Shown here: positions 33,183-42,104 of the stretch, one piece after another
Layout of the letters: every line of letters begins with the position of its first letter
How positions within the stretch are numbered: the stretch's first letter is position 1
Origin: CAYLHB01 sp964383505
Lineage (GTDB): Bacteria; Patescibacteriota; Minisyncoccia; Phycocordibacterales; UBA12088
Assembly: GCA_964383505.1 (NCBI GenBank)
Contig: CAYLHB010000001.1
Span: 19,007 to 83,006, forward strand
Direction: 5' to 3'
DNA: 64,000 nt
Position numbers and translations under genes: made by a program
The notes under the pieces: generated by a model
Told to the model about the DNA's origin: nothing
Databases searched by the model: none
The model's input: only the letters and a program-made list of their open reading frames with translations

Positions 33183-33605
33183 TTAGTAGTGAGTGATATA
33201 TTGTGTGGGTGCAGTGCTGGTCGCGACGACCTCTTGCAGGCGTGGGTCTCCGAAAAATACGACCCGCTCTTCGCGGTGCCGGTCGAACCGGTCGGTCACC
33301 CCTACGCGAAATACCGCGTAGCCGCGAGGCACGAGCGCGAGCTCCGAAAACTTTCCATCGGGGTCTGTGTATATCTTACGCCCATTGAGCGTGATGTGGG
33401 AAATGTTCTTTGCGGTGCCCTCGACCGTGGTGAGCACACCTCGCACGGTCTCGCCCTGCCGGGGGTTCTCTATCGTGATCTGTGGTCCTGCGAGGAGCGC
33501 CCGTGCTTGAAACAGCCCATACGCGATGCAAAGTGCAACCAACAGACCCGCGAGCCACATGCTCCACCGCTCCCCATTTCGTTCGAGTGTAAGCGCGGTA
33601 GCCAT
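33183..33605 (-). CDS. Membrane-anchored protein with an Ig-like extracytoplasmic domain
   Basis: 140 residues from 33605. One transmembrane helix (MWLAGLLVALCIAYGLFQAR) is followed by a single extracytoplasmic domain of about 95 residues, ITIENPRQGETVRGVLTTVE, TAKNISHITLNGRKIYTDPD and FRVGVTDRFDRHREERVVFF, which reads like a bacterial Ig-like/PEGA-type beta sandwich. Its position between ftsK and recA, with 4 nt and 3 nt gaps, is the only clue to a role, and that may be simply transcriptional. Not recognised further. Confidence 0.65.
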   Translation of the reverse strand: MATALTLERNGERWSMWLAGLLVALCIAYGLFQARALLAGPQITIENPRQGETVRGVLTTVEGTAKNISHITLNGRKIYTDPDGKFSELALVPRGYAVFRVGVTDRFDRHREERVVFFGDPRLQEVVATSTAPTQYITHY

Positions 33606-33609
33606 TGCG

Positions 33610-35862
33610 TTAGTCGCCCGCCCCCCCCGCAAAGCCGGAGGGAGGGGGAATGAGTACCTCGCGCGCCTTACTCCCGTTTTGCGGGCCTATTACCCCTCGC
33701 TCCTCAAGGAGGTCCATCACCCGCGCCGCTCGCCCGTACCCTATCGAGAGCTTTCTCTGCAGAAGTGAGGTCGATGCTTTTTGTTCCATCACGACAAGCT
33801 GTCGCGCCTGTTCGAATATCTCATCGTCGCCCCCTTCGCTCGGCATCAGGTCATCAAGCGCGATACTTGCACCCTCCGTGTCTTTTGTCGTACCCTCCGC
33901 CTCACTCTGCCCGAGCTCGAGTGGGGATTCAAGTGGCGCATCGTTGTGTTTGGTGAGGTACTGCACCACTTTCTTCACCTCAGCCTCGGTGATGAAGGGC
34001 GACTGGAGTCGGCGAGGCTTACTCATATCGGAAGAGAGGTAGAGCAGGTCGCCCGCGCCGAGCAGTTTTTCCGCCCCCGGCTGGTCGAGAATAGTGCGCG
34101 AGTCTATCTGGCTTGCCACCTGGAGCGCCAAACGGAAGGGAACATTCGCTTTGATGAGGCCGGTGATGACGTTTACGGAGGGACGCTGGGTCGAGAGGAT
34201 AAGGTGTATGCCCGACGCGCGTGCCATCTGGGCGAGGCGCACAATGGCCCCCTCAAGGTCTCTCGGGTACGCCTGCATGATGTCCGCGAGCTCGTCAATG
34301 ACGATGACGATGTGCGGTATGCTCTCCGGAAGTTCGCTTTCCTCGCTCCCCTTGCGCTTGGTGGCCTTCTCAAGAGCCGGAGAGAGAATGCTCGAGTGGT
34401 AGCTCGCGATATCGCGCACCTTGAGCTCACCGAAAAGCTCCAGTCGTCGCTCCATCTCTTTTGCCGCCCACCGTAAGGCGCCGATGGTCTTGCGCGCATC
34501 GGTGATAACCGGTGTGAGGAGGTGGGGAATCCCGTTGTAGAGGGTGAGCTCGACCCGCTTGGGGTCAACGAGGATGAGGCGGAGGCGCTGGGGTCCGTTG
34601 CGGTAGAGAAGTGAGGTGATAAGTGCGTGGATGGTCACCGACTTTCCCGCACCGGTTGCACCCGCCACGAGCGCGTGGGGCATCTTGCTTATGTCAGCAT
34701 AATGGGGGCTTCCCGTGATGTCGCGACCGAGTGCCACGAGGAGTGGCTTGGGGTTGTCGGAGAACGCGGGGTCTTCCAAAAGTCGCCCAAGCCCCACCAC
34801 TGTCTTGTCCGTGTTCGGCACTTCGATGCCGACGAGCGATTTGCCGGGTATGGGAGCTTCGATGCGCAGTGAAGGCGCCGCGAGCGCGAGCTCAAGGTTT
34901 TTTTGCAAACCCTCGATACGTTCCAGTCGCACCCCCTCGGCGGGTTTGAGTGCGTAGCGGGTCACCGTAGGTCCCACGGTGATTTCGTCCATTTCCACAC
35001 GGATACCGAAGTTTTGAAGTGTGCGTTTGATGATAATTTGTTTCGCCTTGGTGTCGCCAGTCACCGGCTTTCCTCGGTCTCGCTCCAGTATCGAGAGTGG
35101 GGGAGGCGTGTATGTGTCGAGGAGGGCAGGGTTTGCACGTCCACTCGTCCCTCCCGAGACAACCAGTTCTTCAAACGGCTGGTCGCTCGGTTGGGCACGA
35201 GGAGCGGGTGGCACCTCCTCCTCAGTCAACTCCGGCGTGCGTTCATCAACCGTCACTGTGGGCGCATTCTCCGGCGGGAGTGCGACGACGACCGTTGGCT
35301 CGTCGTCGTCATCTTCAGCGTGCGTGCGTGTACGTTCAAACATGCGCGCAATCGCCCGACCCACCCCAAACCATACTTTCGCATCGAATAGAAGCACGAG
35401 CGCAATGAAGAGGAGCGCGGTGAGCACCACGAGTGCCGCCGCACGTTCAAGTGCAGAGACGAGGGCGTACCCCACCCCAAATCCCACGATTCCCCCCTCA
35501 TTCGGCACAACAATGTGCACAATGCCGAGAAGGGTCGCAACAAACAATGTGCCTCCGCATGCACGTATGACGTCAACGCGCGATCCCGGCACGCGTCGAG
35601 CGAAAAGGAGCACACCAAAGCCGATAAAAAGTGGGGGGAGTATGTAGTACCCGACACCAAACACGTAGGTGAGCCCGGTATACATGTAGTGTCCGACGGT
35701 TCCTGCAAGCCCAAGCGCCGCGAGCCCCACCAGCGTGCCCAAAAGTATAAGCACAATGCCGAATATGAGTCGCACAGAATCGCGACCGATATCATCTATA
35801 AGTGAACCACGCGTATCGGGAGATGTAGACTTCTTCTCTTGCGCGGTGGCTTTTTTACCCAT
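33610..35862 (-). CDS. ftsK: DNA translocase FtsK/SpoIIIE
   Basis: Septum-anchored motor that pumps chromosome ends into daughter cells. There are four or five N-terminal transmembrane helices (about residues 25-175), a short acidic linker with TVTVDERTPELTEEEVPPAP, then the alpha/beta motor. Walker A is GATGAGKSV at about 402-410, Walker B is HIVIVIDELADIM, and ILSTQRPSVNVITGLIKANV is typical of FtsK. The gamma winged-helix domain (QRKLSIGYGRAARVMDLLEE) that reads KOPS sites is present. The length of 750 residues is normal for the short-linker SpoIIIE type. Confidence 0.95.
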   Translation of the reverse strand: MGKKATAQEKKSTSPDTRGSLIDDIGRDSVRLIFGIVLILLGTLVGLAALGLAGTVGHYMYTGLTYVFGVGYYILPPLFIGFGVLLFARRVPGSRVDVIRACGGTLFVATLLGIVHIVVPNEGGIVGFGVGYALVSALERAAALVVLTALLFIALVLLFDAKVWFGVGRAIARMFERTRTHAEDDDDEPTVVVALPPENAPTVTVDERTPELTEEEVPPAPRAQPSDQPFEELVVSGGTSGRANPALLDTYTPPPLSILERDRGKPVTGDTKAKQIIIKRTLQNFGIRVEMDEITVGPTVTRYALKPAEGVRLERIEGLQKNLELALAAPSLRIEAPIPGKSLVGIEVPNTDKTVVGLGRLLEDPAFSDNPKPLLVALGRDITGSPHYADISKMPHALVAGATGAGKSVTIHALITSLLYRNGPQRLRLILVDPKRVELTLYNGIPHLLTPVITDARKTIGALRWAAKEMERRLELFGELKVRDIASYHSSILSPALEKATKRKGSEESELPESIPHIVIVIDELADIMQAYPRDLEGAIVRLAQMARASGIHLILSTQRPSVNVITGLIKANVPFRLALQVASQIDSRTILDQPGAEKLLGAGDLLYLSSDMSKPRRLQSPFITEAEVKKVVQYLTKHNDAPLESPLELGQSEAEGTTKDTEGASIALDDLMPSEGGDDEIFEQARQLVVMEQKASTSLLQRKLSIGYGRAARVMDLLEERGVIGPQNGSKAREVLIPPPSGFAGGAGD

Positions 35863-36274
35863 CGTGAAATAATACCACGTAATGAAAGAAGAAAATAAAT
35901 CAAAAAGTGCATGACCAAGGGCTCACACCATCACGAGCTAACTTTCGAAATATCGCTTTGTGCCTGCGGAGCGTTGTGCCAAAAAGAAGACTGAGACGTG
36001 GCCAAACGGCACGGTGTGGTCTTCTTTTTAACACGGCGTGGAGCGTCTGCAGGTGAGCGTTGCTGGTGTCCAAAATAACAATGAACTGGTTGTATGTGGA
36101 TGACAGTGACTTGCACAAAGTACACCACAACAAAATGTTGCAAGTATAAGGACACGGCGTATACTTCTACGTACCGCCAACGAGCAAGTAAAAGACACAT
36201 GCAGTACACATATGTCCGTATAATCCATACATATAAGCCATTGTTGTGTCCCTTACAAAAAAGTAGCGGTCATA
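35863..36274. other. Intergenic region with bidirectional terminator and promoter-like boxes
   Basis: No gene is seen in these 412 bp. A strong bidirectional hairpin (35981-36029) lies between the divergent ftsK and the HTH gene, and a TATAAT box (36213-36218) lies about 57 nt before the HTH gene. Confidence 0.5.
35981..36029. terminator. Bidirectional terminator-like hairpin
   Basis: An 11-bp perfect stem AAAAAGAAGAC / GTCTTCTTTTT encloses an inner imperfect stem. It has A-rich and T-rich flanks in both directions. It lies upstream of both divergent genes, so it could end an unannotated short transcript. Confidence 0.6.
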
Positions 36275-37063
36275 ATGAACTCAAACAATACAAGCTTCGC
36301 TTCAGAATTTGTCGATGTTAAAGACAAATCGCATGGTGGCTACATAGTTGAAAAGACAAAACGTATAGCCGCCGCACTTGTGCTGGTCGCTAAAACAGCC
36401 GGTGAAAGGGACGAGCTATCTAAGGGACTCCGTGCATGCGCGGTACGTCTCATAAAGAACGTCCATTATGGAGGGGTGCACATCAAGGAGGAGGTGCGTG
36501 CGACATGCGAGTACTGTGCGTCACTCGTTGAGGCCGCGTGCCTATCCGGCTCAATTTCGAACATGAATGCGACGATACTCTTGTTTGAACTGGACTGTTT
36601 GAAAAAAGATGTAGGCGTGTTTCGTGCCGATGAATGGGTGGGACGCCTTGAAGAAAACTTCTTTTCCGTCGCACGCCCCACTGAGGACACGAGTGCACAC
36701 GAAACGGGTGCTGGCAGGTGGGTAGGCGACATTCGGTATAAAGGACATGAAAAGGACGGTCAAAATGGGAGTATGGGTCGTTTACCTCAAGTAGTGCAAA
36801 GGTCACGTAACGAACAGGGTAATGGACGAGTGGGAAGCAAGCCACTGGGTGCATCGGACGGGTATGTTGACGCAAAGAAAGACAGAAGAGCTACTATACT
36901 CGGTATTCTACAGAAAAAGGACAGAATTAATGTGAAGGACGTTGCGAGTGTTGTAAAGGACTGCTCGGAAAAAACACTGCAACGGGAACTCCTTGCGCTC
37001 GTGGCGCAGGGTGTCCTTAAAAAAGAGGGGGAGAAGCGCTGGAGCACGTACGCGCTTGTGTAG
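36275..37063 (+). CDS. Parcubacteria-type protein with C-terminal winged helix
   Basis: 262 residues. The N-terminal 140 are helical with VEKTKRIAAALVLVAKTAGE and a sensor-like region of no known family. A low-complexity polar linker follows. The C-terminal 60 residues form a DeoR/winged-helix-like DNA-binding domain: RRATILGILQKKDRINVKDV, then DCSEKTLQRELLALVAQGVL and KKEGEKRWSTYAL. I recall this domain pairing as widespread in Parcubacteria without an assigned role. It stands alone with its own upstream TATAAT box. Probably a regulator or DNA-associated structural protein. Confidence 0.7.
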   Translation: MNSNNTSFASEFVDVKDKSHGGYIVEKTKRIAAALVLVAKTAGERDELSKGLRACAVRLIKNVHYGGVHIKEEVRATCEYCASLVEAACLSGSISNMNATILLFELDCLKKDVGVFRADEWVGRLEENFFSVARPTEDTSAHETGAGRWVGDIRYKGHEKDGQNGSMGRLPQVVQRSRNEQGNGRVGSKPLGASDGYVDAKKDRRATILGILQKKDRINVKDVASVVKDCSEKTLQRELLALVAQGVLKKEGEKRWSTYALV

Positions 37064-37985
37064 TGTGCGTTGTGCGTAGCGCTGGAGGTGTGGTGTGAGA
37101 GTTGAGAGCTAGTATGTTGCTGTGTGGCGCTTTTTGACAATAGCCACTCTTTGTTTTGTGTAGTTTTCTCACGTAAGTCGTTTCAACTGGCATCGTCTGC
37201 ATCTACAGTGGGTCAATGCTTTTTTGTAGTGCGGTACGTGAAAGAAAAGTTTCAATGTACCGCACAAGGATATATGGAAAGCGCAAGTTGACCCAGCAAT
37301 TGGGCTGTGCGATGCTTTCTTACTGGTGCTCCTGCAACATGGTTGAAGCGGTAGCACTGGTTATCCACACGACTTCTTTGGTTGAAAGCGTTGAGTGCCC
37401 TATAATTTTGGGTACCACCGTGGGGCGGTATGTAGATGCGTACGTGTGGTGTGTACGTTGACAATTTCATATTCGACACTGAACACAACAAGGCATGCAT
37501 GCGCCTTTGTGTGATTGAATAGCATGCAAAATTGATACTGCATGACCTTCTCCTGTCGCACGAACGTGCGATGTGCGGGTGCGAATGGTAGGTACATCGG
37601 TCCTACATGTTTGGAACCAACGTTGTGAAGGTGTGGTCACCATAAAATGTGCGCACAGCTTTACAACACGTGTTGGTGGTTCATGCGCGAGCGCGCATGA
37701 ACATACTAGCTTTATTAGCCGTGCAATCCTTGTGGCTTTGCCACGAGGATGCACATAGGTTGAGAATCGGCGGCGGCCGATTCGTAAGCTAAAAAACCGC
37801 CCCGGTGCCGAGCGCCATACAGTTCTATACTCTATACTTTTGGGTATGCAACAGGGTGTGGTAGGCGCGAGGCCGGTTTTATAAGCGTGTTGCGCATTAC
37901 ACGGCGCGACACAAAATCTCCTTTCCGTGGCACAAGCCCTTTACAAGCTAACTGCCCGTGGGGAGGGGTAACACTTAGTAACAAC
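37064..37985. other. Long intergenic region with three strong hairpins
   Basis: No convincing gene in about 920 bp. It holds three hairpins: 37229-37265 (GTGCGGTAC/GTACCGCAC with an inner TGAAA/TTTCA stem), 37679-37702 (11-bp perfect, GTTCATGCGCG/CGCGCATGAAC, loop AG), and 37728-37750 (10-bp stem with one wobble). It also has two TATACT boxes (37826-37831, 37833-37838) that could drive the S-layer-like gene with a leader of about 140 nt. A single consensus DnaA box TTATCCACA occurs at 37361. Confidence 0.5.
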
Positions 37986-40082
37986 ATGACGAAAACGTTA
38001 ACGCTCAATAAGATTGCCGCAGGCCTCGTGGCTGTTGCGATGATCGCGGGTCTCTCGTTTGCGTTCGCTGCACAGCGCGCGCACGCGGTCACCCTTTCCG
38101 AGCTTGTCGAGCTCTTCATTGCCCTCGAGATAATTCCAGAGGACAAGGCGGAGCAGGCTCGCGCAGTCCTCGAAGAGGAAGGTGAAGAGGAAACAACGGG
38201 TGGCTCAATGATGGGTTGCTCGTACAATTTTACTCGTGACCTTAAGGTTGGGGCATCTGGCGCAGATGTGATGGATCTTCAAAAGTTCTTAAACATGGAT
38301 CCTACAACGCAAGTCGCGGCTACAGGACCTGGTTCAAAGGGTGCAGAGACCTCAACATTCGGTCCGCTTACGGCGTCTGCGGTGACAAAGTTCCAGGAAA
38401 AGTACATGGCTGATATACTGACTCCGCTTGGTCTGACGAAGGGCACAGGATTTTTCGGTGCTTCGACTCGCGCGAAGGCAAATGCGATTTGCGCGTCTGC
38501 ACCTGAAGCACCCGAGATGCCTGACGACGAAGAGGGCGAGGAAGGCGAAGAAGGTTCAGAAGATGATGACGAGGAACTCGATGGTGGTGAGGCATCGCTC
38601 GAGGACTTCGATGCGCTCTCGACTCCTTCAGATGAGGAGCTTGCTGAGGGTGATTCCGAGGTTGCGGTGTTTGGTTTTGAATTTGACGTCGAAGATGGCG
38701 ATGCGGAAGTGAATCGCATTGACGTTAACTTCGATGCGCAGTCAAACTCCGAGTTTGGTGGTGTTGCTGAGGATGAGCCATGGAACACAATTGAGGCAGT
38801 CCAGCTTTGGAGTGGCGATGAAATGATCGCAGAAGAGGATGCAGACAGTGAAGATGACTGGAGCGACAAGGGTAGTGATGTGTACCAACTTCGATTCTCT
38901 GGACTCGAAGAAGTCATTAACGAAGGAGAGACCGCGGAATTCACTGTATCTGTGACGATACAAGATGTTGATGACAGCGATCTTGACCAGACATGGAAAG
39001 TGTGGGTACCCGCCAACGGTGTTCGTGCACGTGACGGTGCTGGCATTGATCAATACACGGGTTCTGACAGTGAGTTCGAAACATTCGATGTTGAGCAGGC
39101 GGGAAGTGACACGGAGCTTAAACTCACCACCTCGTCTTCTAATCCGAAGGCCTCTACTGTCAAGGTGGACACGGAGAACACGACAGACGATGTGACGGTG
39201 CTCGTGTTTGAGGTTGAAGCTGAAGACGGTGAGATTACCCTCAACGACCTTCTCTTCTACGCAACCACTTCAACATCTGTAATCAGTGGCGTGGTAAGCG
39301 ATGCGACACTTGAGCTTGATGGTAACGTGGTTGGTGACCTCGCGTGGGATGACGACTGTAACGGTACCGCAAACGGAACTGGTGCATCCTCGTTTAGTTG
39401 TATGCTCTTCGATCTTGAGGAGGAGGACGATGAACTTACACTTGAGAAGGACGAAAAGATCACAGGTAAACTCATGATTGATCTTAAGAAGACACAGGGC
39501 AATTACCCGAATGGTACGACTGTAGAGTTTGACGTTCGTGAGGCTGATCGAAACGCATGGGAGGTTGAAGATGTAAATGGCGACTCACTCGCATCTGGTG
39601 ATAGAACCGGCACTGCAAATGGCGAGCGCCACACACTTCAGAGCGAAGGTTTGTTTGCTGAGATAATCTCCATCGAGGAGGTAAAGACGGCTGGTGACAA
39701 CAACGCAAACGACTCGGGTGACTTCAAAATTAAGTTTGATGTCTCCGCGTTTGATGATACGTTCTACATCAGCGCAACGACCTCAGCGGCAACTACGTTT
39801 ACCTACCGTGTAGAGGATGGCAGTGGTAGCACGGTATCCACAACAACATCGGCTGCTGTTTCTTCGACGGCGACCAAGGAGGGTGATTCGTACAGAATTG
39901 ATGATGGTGATACGGAAGAGTTTACTCTTACCGTTACCCTCAATCCTGACTTGACGAACTACTATCGCATTGAGCTCGACAGCTTCTTGTACGGAACGTC
40001 GGCAACGAACCCTGGTAGTGCTTCGCACACCGCGGCTCCGGACGAGGACTTCGAGTCTGATGTCCTCTACCTCAACAAATAA
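37986..40082 (+). CDS. Putative S-layer protein with peptidoglycan-binding domain
   Basis: About 698 residues. The signal peptide is MTKTLTLNKIAAGLVAVAMI to about residue 35 (AHA). Next is a peptidoglycan-binding-like domain (RDLKVGASGADVMDLQKFLN, with FGASTRAKANAIC). A very acidic Asp/Glu/Gly linker follows (PDDEEGEEGEEGSEDDDEEL), then about 450 residues of beta-rich, Asp/Thr/Ser-rich, nearly cysteine-free repeats. This architecture is typical of dominant parcubacterial surface-layer proteins. The ATG at 37986 begins the signal peptide; an upstream extension to 37887 looks like leader. Flanked by two TATACT boxes upstream and a strong terminator downstream, it is probably highly expressed. 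Confidence 0.75.
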   Translation: MTKTLTLNKIAAGLVAVAMIAGLSFAFAAQRAHAVTLSELVELFIALEIIPEDKAEQARAVLEEEGEEETTGGSMMGCSYNFTRDLKVGASGADVMDLQKFLNMDPTTQVAATGPGSKGAETSTFGPLTASAVTKFQEKYMADILTPLGLTKGTGFFGASTRAKANAICASAPEAPEMPDDEEGEEGEEGSEDDDEELDGGEASLEDFDALSTPSDEELAEGDSEVAVFGFEFDVEDGDAEVNRIDVNFDAQSNSEFGGVAEDEPWNTIEAVQLWSGDEMIAEEDADSEDDWSDKGSDVYQLRFSGLEEVINEGETAEFTVSVTIQDVDDSDLDQTWKVWVPANGVRARDGAGIDQYTGSDSEFETFDVEQAGSDTELKLTTSSSNPKASTVKVDTENTTDDVTVLVFEVEAEDGEITLNDLLFYATTSTSVISGVVSDATLELDGNVVGDLAWDDDCNGTANGTGASSFSCMLFDLEEEDDELTLEKDEKITGKLMIDLKKTQGNYPNGTTVEFDVREADRNAWEVEDVNGDSLASGDRTGTANGERHTLQSEGLFAEIISIEEVKTAGDNNANDSGDFKIKFDVSAFDDTFYISATTSAATTFTYRVEDGSGSTVSTTTSAAVSSTATKEGDSYRIDDGDTEEFTLTVTLNPDLTNYYRIELDSFLYGTSATNPGSASHTAAPDEDFESDVLYLNK

Positions 40083-40134
40083 GTTGAGTGAAGATGGACT
40101 GACGTACGTCTAAAACGCGCGCTCAGTACACGGC

Positions 40135-40165
40135 AAACCCCCTCCCATTTCGGGCAGGGGGTTTT
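40135..40165 (+). terminator. Intrinsic terminator of the S-layer-like gene
   Basis: Stem AAACCCCCT.CCC / GGG(C)AGGGGGTTT with loop ATTTC, followed by T. Confidence 0.8.
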
Positions 40166-40207
40166 GTCGTTCCCACTAATTAAATCAACCAAATTAAACC
40201 CCAAGAT

Positions 40208-40253
40208 TTAAAGGTACCCGGTCTCTTTATTTAAAGGGACGGGGTACCTTTAA
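40208..40253. repeat. 22-bp inverted repeat built from two copies of AAAGGTACCCGG...CTTTA
   Basis: Left arm 40208-40229 and right arm 40232-40253 pair along 22 bp with one mismatch and one wobble, with a 2-nt loop. Each arm is itself nearly palindromic. A third copy of the arm lies at 41668-41688. Confidence 0.7.
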
Positions 40254-40388
40254 CGGTCGGTGATCTAAAATAAATCAACTTAGTGGATTATTGATCGGGG
40301 TGTGGAGAGCCGTGCTACGATGGCTCTACGTGGTGGTGAGTTATTTGAAACGGATAGGACTCTCAGAACTACGCACGCGTTTAATTGC

Positions 40389-40961
40389 ATGACACAGTGG
40401 CATGACATAGCCTCATTGCGAGGGTGGAGGTACCGCAATACATTCATGCTTGTGCTGAGTATTGTTGTGCTCGTGCTTGTGCTCCAGAGTGCACAGGTCC
40501 GAGATTGGCTGGACGGTTTATACCAGTATGGGTATATCGGGGCCTTTGTCGCAGGCATATTTTTCGTCTCGACCTTTACCGTTGCGCCTGCCGGTGTGGT
40601 GCTGTTTTCATTGGGTGCCCACTTGCACCCGATACTCCTCGCGTTCACTGCAGGCATTGGAGCGGTCGTAGGTGACTACCTCATACTACGTTTCTTCAAA
40701 GATAAGGTGTATGAGGAGGTGCGTCCGCTCTTTGCTCGCTTCCGAGGGTCATACATTGAGGGGATTTTCAAAACCCCCTACTTTGCATGGCTCATTCCAG
40801 TTATCGGGGCGGCGGTGATAGCATCTCCATTGCCCGACGAGATAGGGGTAGGTTTACTCGGAAGCAGTAAGCTACCGACGTGGCAATTTGTGGTACTCAC
40901 CTTTACGCTCAACACGCTCGGCATTCTCATTATTGTCAGCGCGTCTCGTGCCATTGCGTGA
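40389..40961 (+). CDS. DedA/VTT-like integral membrane protein
   Basis: 191 residues from 40389; a GTG at 40302 would add 29. Four to five hydrophobic segments include YRNTFMLVLSIVVLVLVLQS and YGYIGAFVAGIFFVSTFTVA, with a small-residue-rich segment FTAGIGAVVGDYLILRFF, which in VTT/SNARE-associated families contains a conserved G..xGD motif. A C-terminal segment is SPLPDEIGVGLLGSSKLP. The P-D-E and G-D features suggest the DedA-like group (membrane lipid flippase activity is proposed for the family), but the match is partial. Confidence 0.6.
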   Translation: MTQWHDIASLRGWRYRNTFMLVLSIVVLVLVLQSAQVRDWLDGLYQYGYIGAFVAGIFFVSTFTVAPAGVVLFSLGAHLHPILLAFTAGIGAVVGDYLILRFFKDKVYEEVRPLFARFRGSYIEGIFKTPYFAWLIPVIGAAVIASPLPDEIGVGLLGSSKLPTWQFVVLTFTLNTLGILIIVSASRAIA

Positions 40962-41000
40962 GCCGATGACAGGGGACAAGGAACATAGTAGAGTGGGAGC

Positions 41001-41141
41001 ATGAACAATCTCTTCAACCGTTCATTTTTCAGGTTCACACTTGGCTTCCTTGGCATTCTCTTAGTGAGTTTCACTCTCGCGCTCGTAATTTCCCATTTTG
41101 GCGAGGAGCAGTCCGCAAGTGCAACCAACGCCGGTAGGTGA
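41001..41141 (+). CDS. 46-residue single-pass membrane protein
   Basis: MNNLFNRSFFRFTLGFLGIL leads into one transmembrane helix (residues 11-31) and a short soluble tail HFGEEQSASATNAGR. A GGGAG precedes the ATG by 1 nt, which is short. It ends 5 nt before the next gene's ATG and is probably co-transcribed with it. Not recognised. Confidence 0.45.
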   Translation: MNNLFNRSFFRFTLGFLGILLVSFTLALVISHFGEEQSASATNAGR

Positions 41142-41146
41142 AAACT

Positions 41147-41662
41147 ATGAACAAAGATGACCAAGCGCAGTGGCATTTCCTTTTCTCACTTTTCTTTGTA
41201 GGGGTGGCGGGAGTGCTCTACGCAATACTTCTCGAGACTGTGCCTGTGCCTCGGAAGATTCCCTTGTTCGAGGCACTCCTCATTGCACTCGCGACATTCC
41301 GACTCACGCGATTGTTTGTGTATGACACCATCACACAGTTTGTGCGCGACTGGTTTTTAGATGTTCGAATGGTTGAAGGCAAGAGCGAGGCCGTGAGGGA
41401 GAAGCCCGCGTCTGGGCCGAGGCGCACAATCGCGACACTCCTTGGTTGTCCGTGGTGTTTTGCAGTGTGGCCTGCCCTCGTTCTCTCGTTTTTCTACTTC
41501 TATACACCCCACGCATGGTTTTTCATACTCGTGCTCGCACTAGCAGGAGTGGCGAGTATCTTTCAAGTGGTAGCGAATCTCATTGGCTGGAGCGCAGAGT
41601 TTAAGAAGTGTGCGGTGACGGGTGTACAGGGGGGTGGACAGCACTCCGGGACTTGCGGATGA
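41147..41662 (+). CDS. DUF1360-like membrane protein
   Basis: 171 residues. The pattern ALATFRLTRLFVYDTITQFV, then GPRRTIATLLGCPWCFAVWP and ILVLALAGVASIFQVVANLI, matches DUF1360 (B. subtilis YjcA-like), with the CPWC pair at the end of the cytoplasmic loop. There are four hydrophobic segments. The family has no established activity; the CPWC motif could bind a metal or form a disulfide. An in-frame GTG at 41138 precedes the ATG. Confidence 0.65.
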   Translation: MNKDDQAQWHFLFSLFFVGVAGVLYAILLETVPVPRKIPLFEALLIALATFRLTRLFVYDTITQFVRDWFLDVRMVEGKSEAVREKPASGPRRTIATLLGCPWCFAVWPALVLSFFYFYTPHAWFFILVLALAGVASIFQVVANLIGWSAEFKKCAVTGVQGGGQHSGTCG

Positions 41663-41667
41663 GCGAA

Positions 41668-41688
41668 AAAGGTACCCGGTCCCTTTAA
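41668..41688 (+). repeat. Third copy of the AAAGGTACCCGGTCCCTTTAA arm
   Basis: Nearly identical to the arms of the inverted repeat at 40208-40253, about 1.45 kb away. It lies 10 nt before the -35 box of the next promoter. Confidence 0.65.
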
Positions 41689-41697
41689 TTCGGGGGC

Positions 41698-41725
41698 TTG
41701 ACAGAATTTTAGGGTATGCTAAGAT
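41698..41725 (+). promoter_or_regulatory. Strong sigma70-type promoter with extended -10
   Basis: TTGACA (41698-41703), 16-nt spacer, TGC TAAGAT (-10 at 41720-41725). It drives a leader of about 95 nt with stem pairs GTTACCC/GGGTAAC and TTCGA/TCGAA before the small ORF at 41828. Confidence 0.7.
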
Positions 41726-41827
41726 ACTAGATGGAGCCGGTTACCCGTCGTGCCAGCTAGACAACGTGCCTAGTGAGGCAATGGGTAACGCGCTCTTTCG
41801 AGAACTGTCGAAACAGGAGAAAAAAAC

Positions 41828-41938
41828 ATGTCGCACACGCGCGCCGGTCCGACGACCGGTAAGACCGTCATGGATGTGAACCAACGCGACATGGGTACCG
41901 ACAACATCGAGACCGGCGCCGGCGTCAGCACCGCCTGA
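41828..41938 (+). CDS. 36-residue peptide of unknown function, atypical codon use
   Basis: MSHTRAGPTTGKTVMDVNQR, then DMGTDNIETGAGVSTA. AGGAGA lies 7 nt before the ATG, and a strong promoter and structured leader are upstream, so translation is plausible. The peptide is soluble, Thr/Gly-rich and has no cysteine or lysine cluster. Codons are dominated by ACC, GGC/GGT, GTC and GCC, unlike neighbouring genes, and the surrounding DNA is more GC-rich. A second Shine-Dalgarno (AAGGAGGG, 41990) is followed at proper distance only by ATC AAC CCA AGC TAG, and an ORF at 42021 (MSETQNTWAGSDKLFIRG) runs into the terminator. It could be a peptide precursor or a leader peptide; no function can be assigned. 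Confidence 0.45.
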   Translation: MSHTRAGPTTGKTVMDVNQRDMGTDNIETGAGVSTA

Positions 41939-42069
41939 GACGCCGACCCTGATCGAGCGCGCGGCATCTCGCCTGTATGCATAGCACTTAAGGAGGGAAA
42001 AGCCATCAACCCAAGCTAGTATGAGCGAGACTCAGAACACTTGGGCTGGAAGCGACAAGTTATTCATTC

Positions 42070-42098
42070 GGGGCCGGCAGTGCTACACTGCCGGCCCC
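42070..42098 (+). terminator. GC-rich terminator ending the small-peptide unit
   Basis: 13-bp perfect stem GGGGCCGGCAGTG / CACTGCCGGCCCC, loop CTA, followed by TTCG. A long U tract is absent. Confidence 0.65.
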
Positions 42099-42104
42099 TT
42101 CGAC

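Noticed and set aside
37361..37369. Consensus DnaA box TTATCCACA, possible origin of replication
   Set aside because: Only one box, no dnaA or dnaN nearby, no AT-rich unwinding region. A single 9-mer is expected by chance.
38279..39046. A 255-codon Ser-rich frame antisense to the S-layer-like gene
   Set aside because: The Ser-rich string is the complement of Glu/Asp-rich codons in the real gene.
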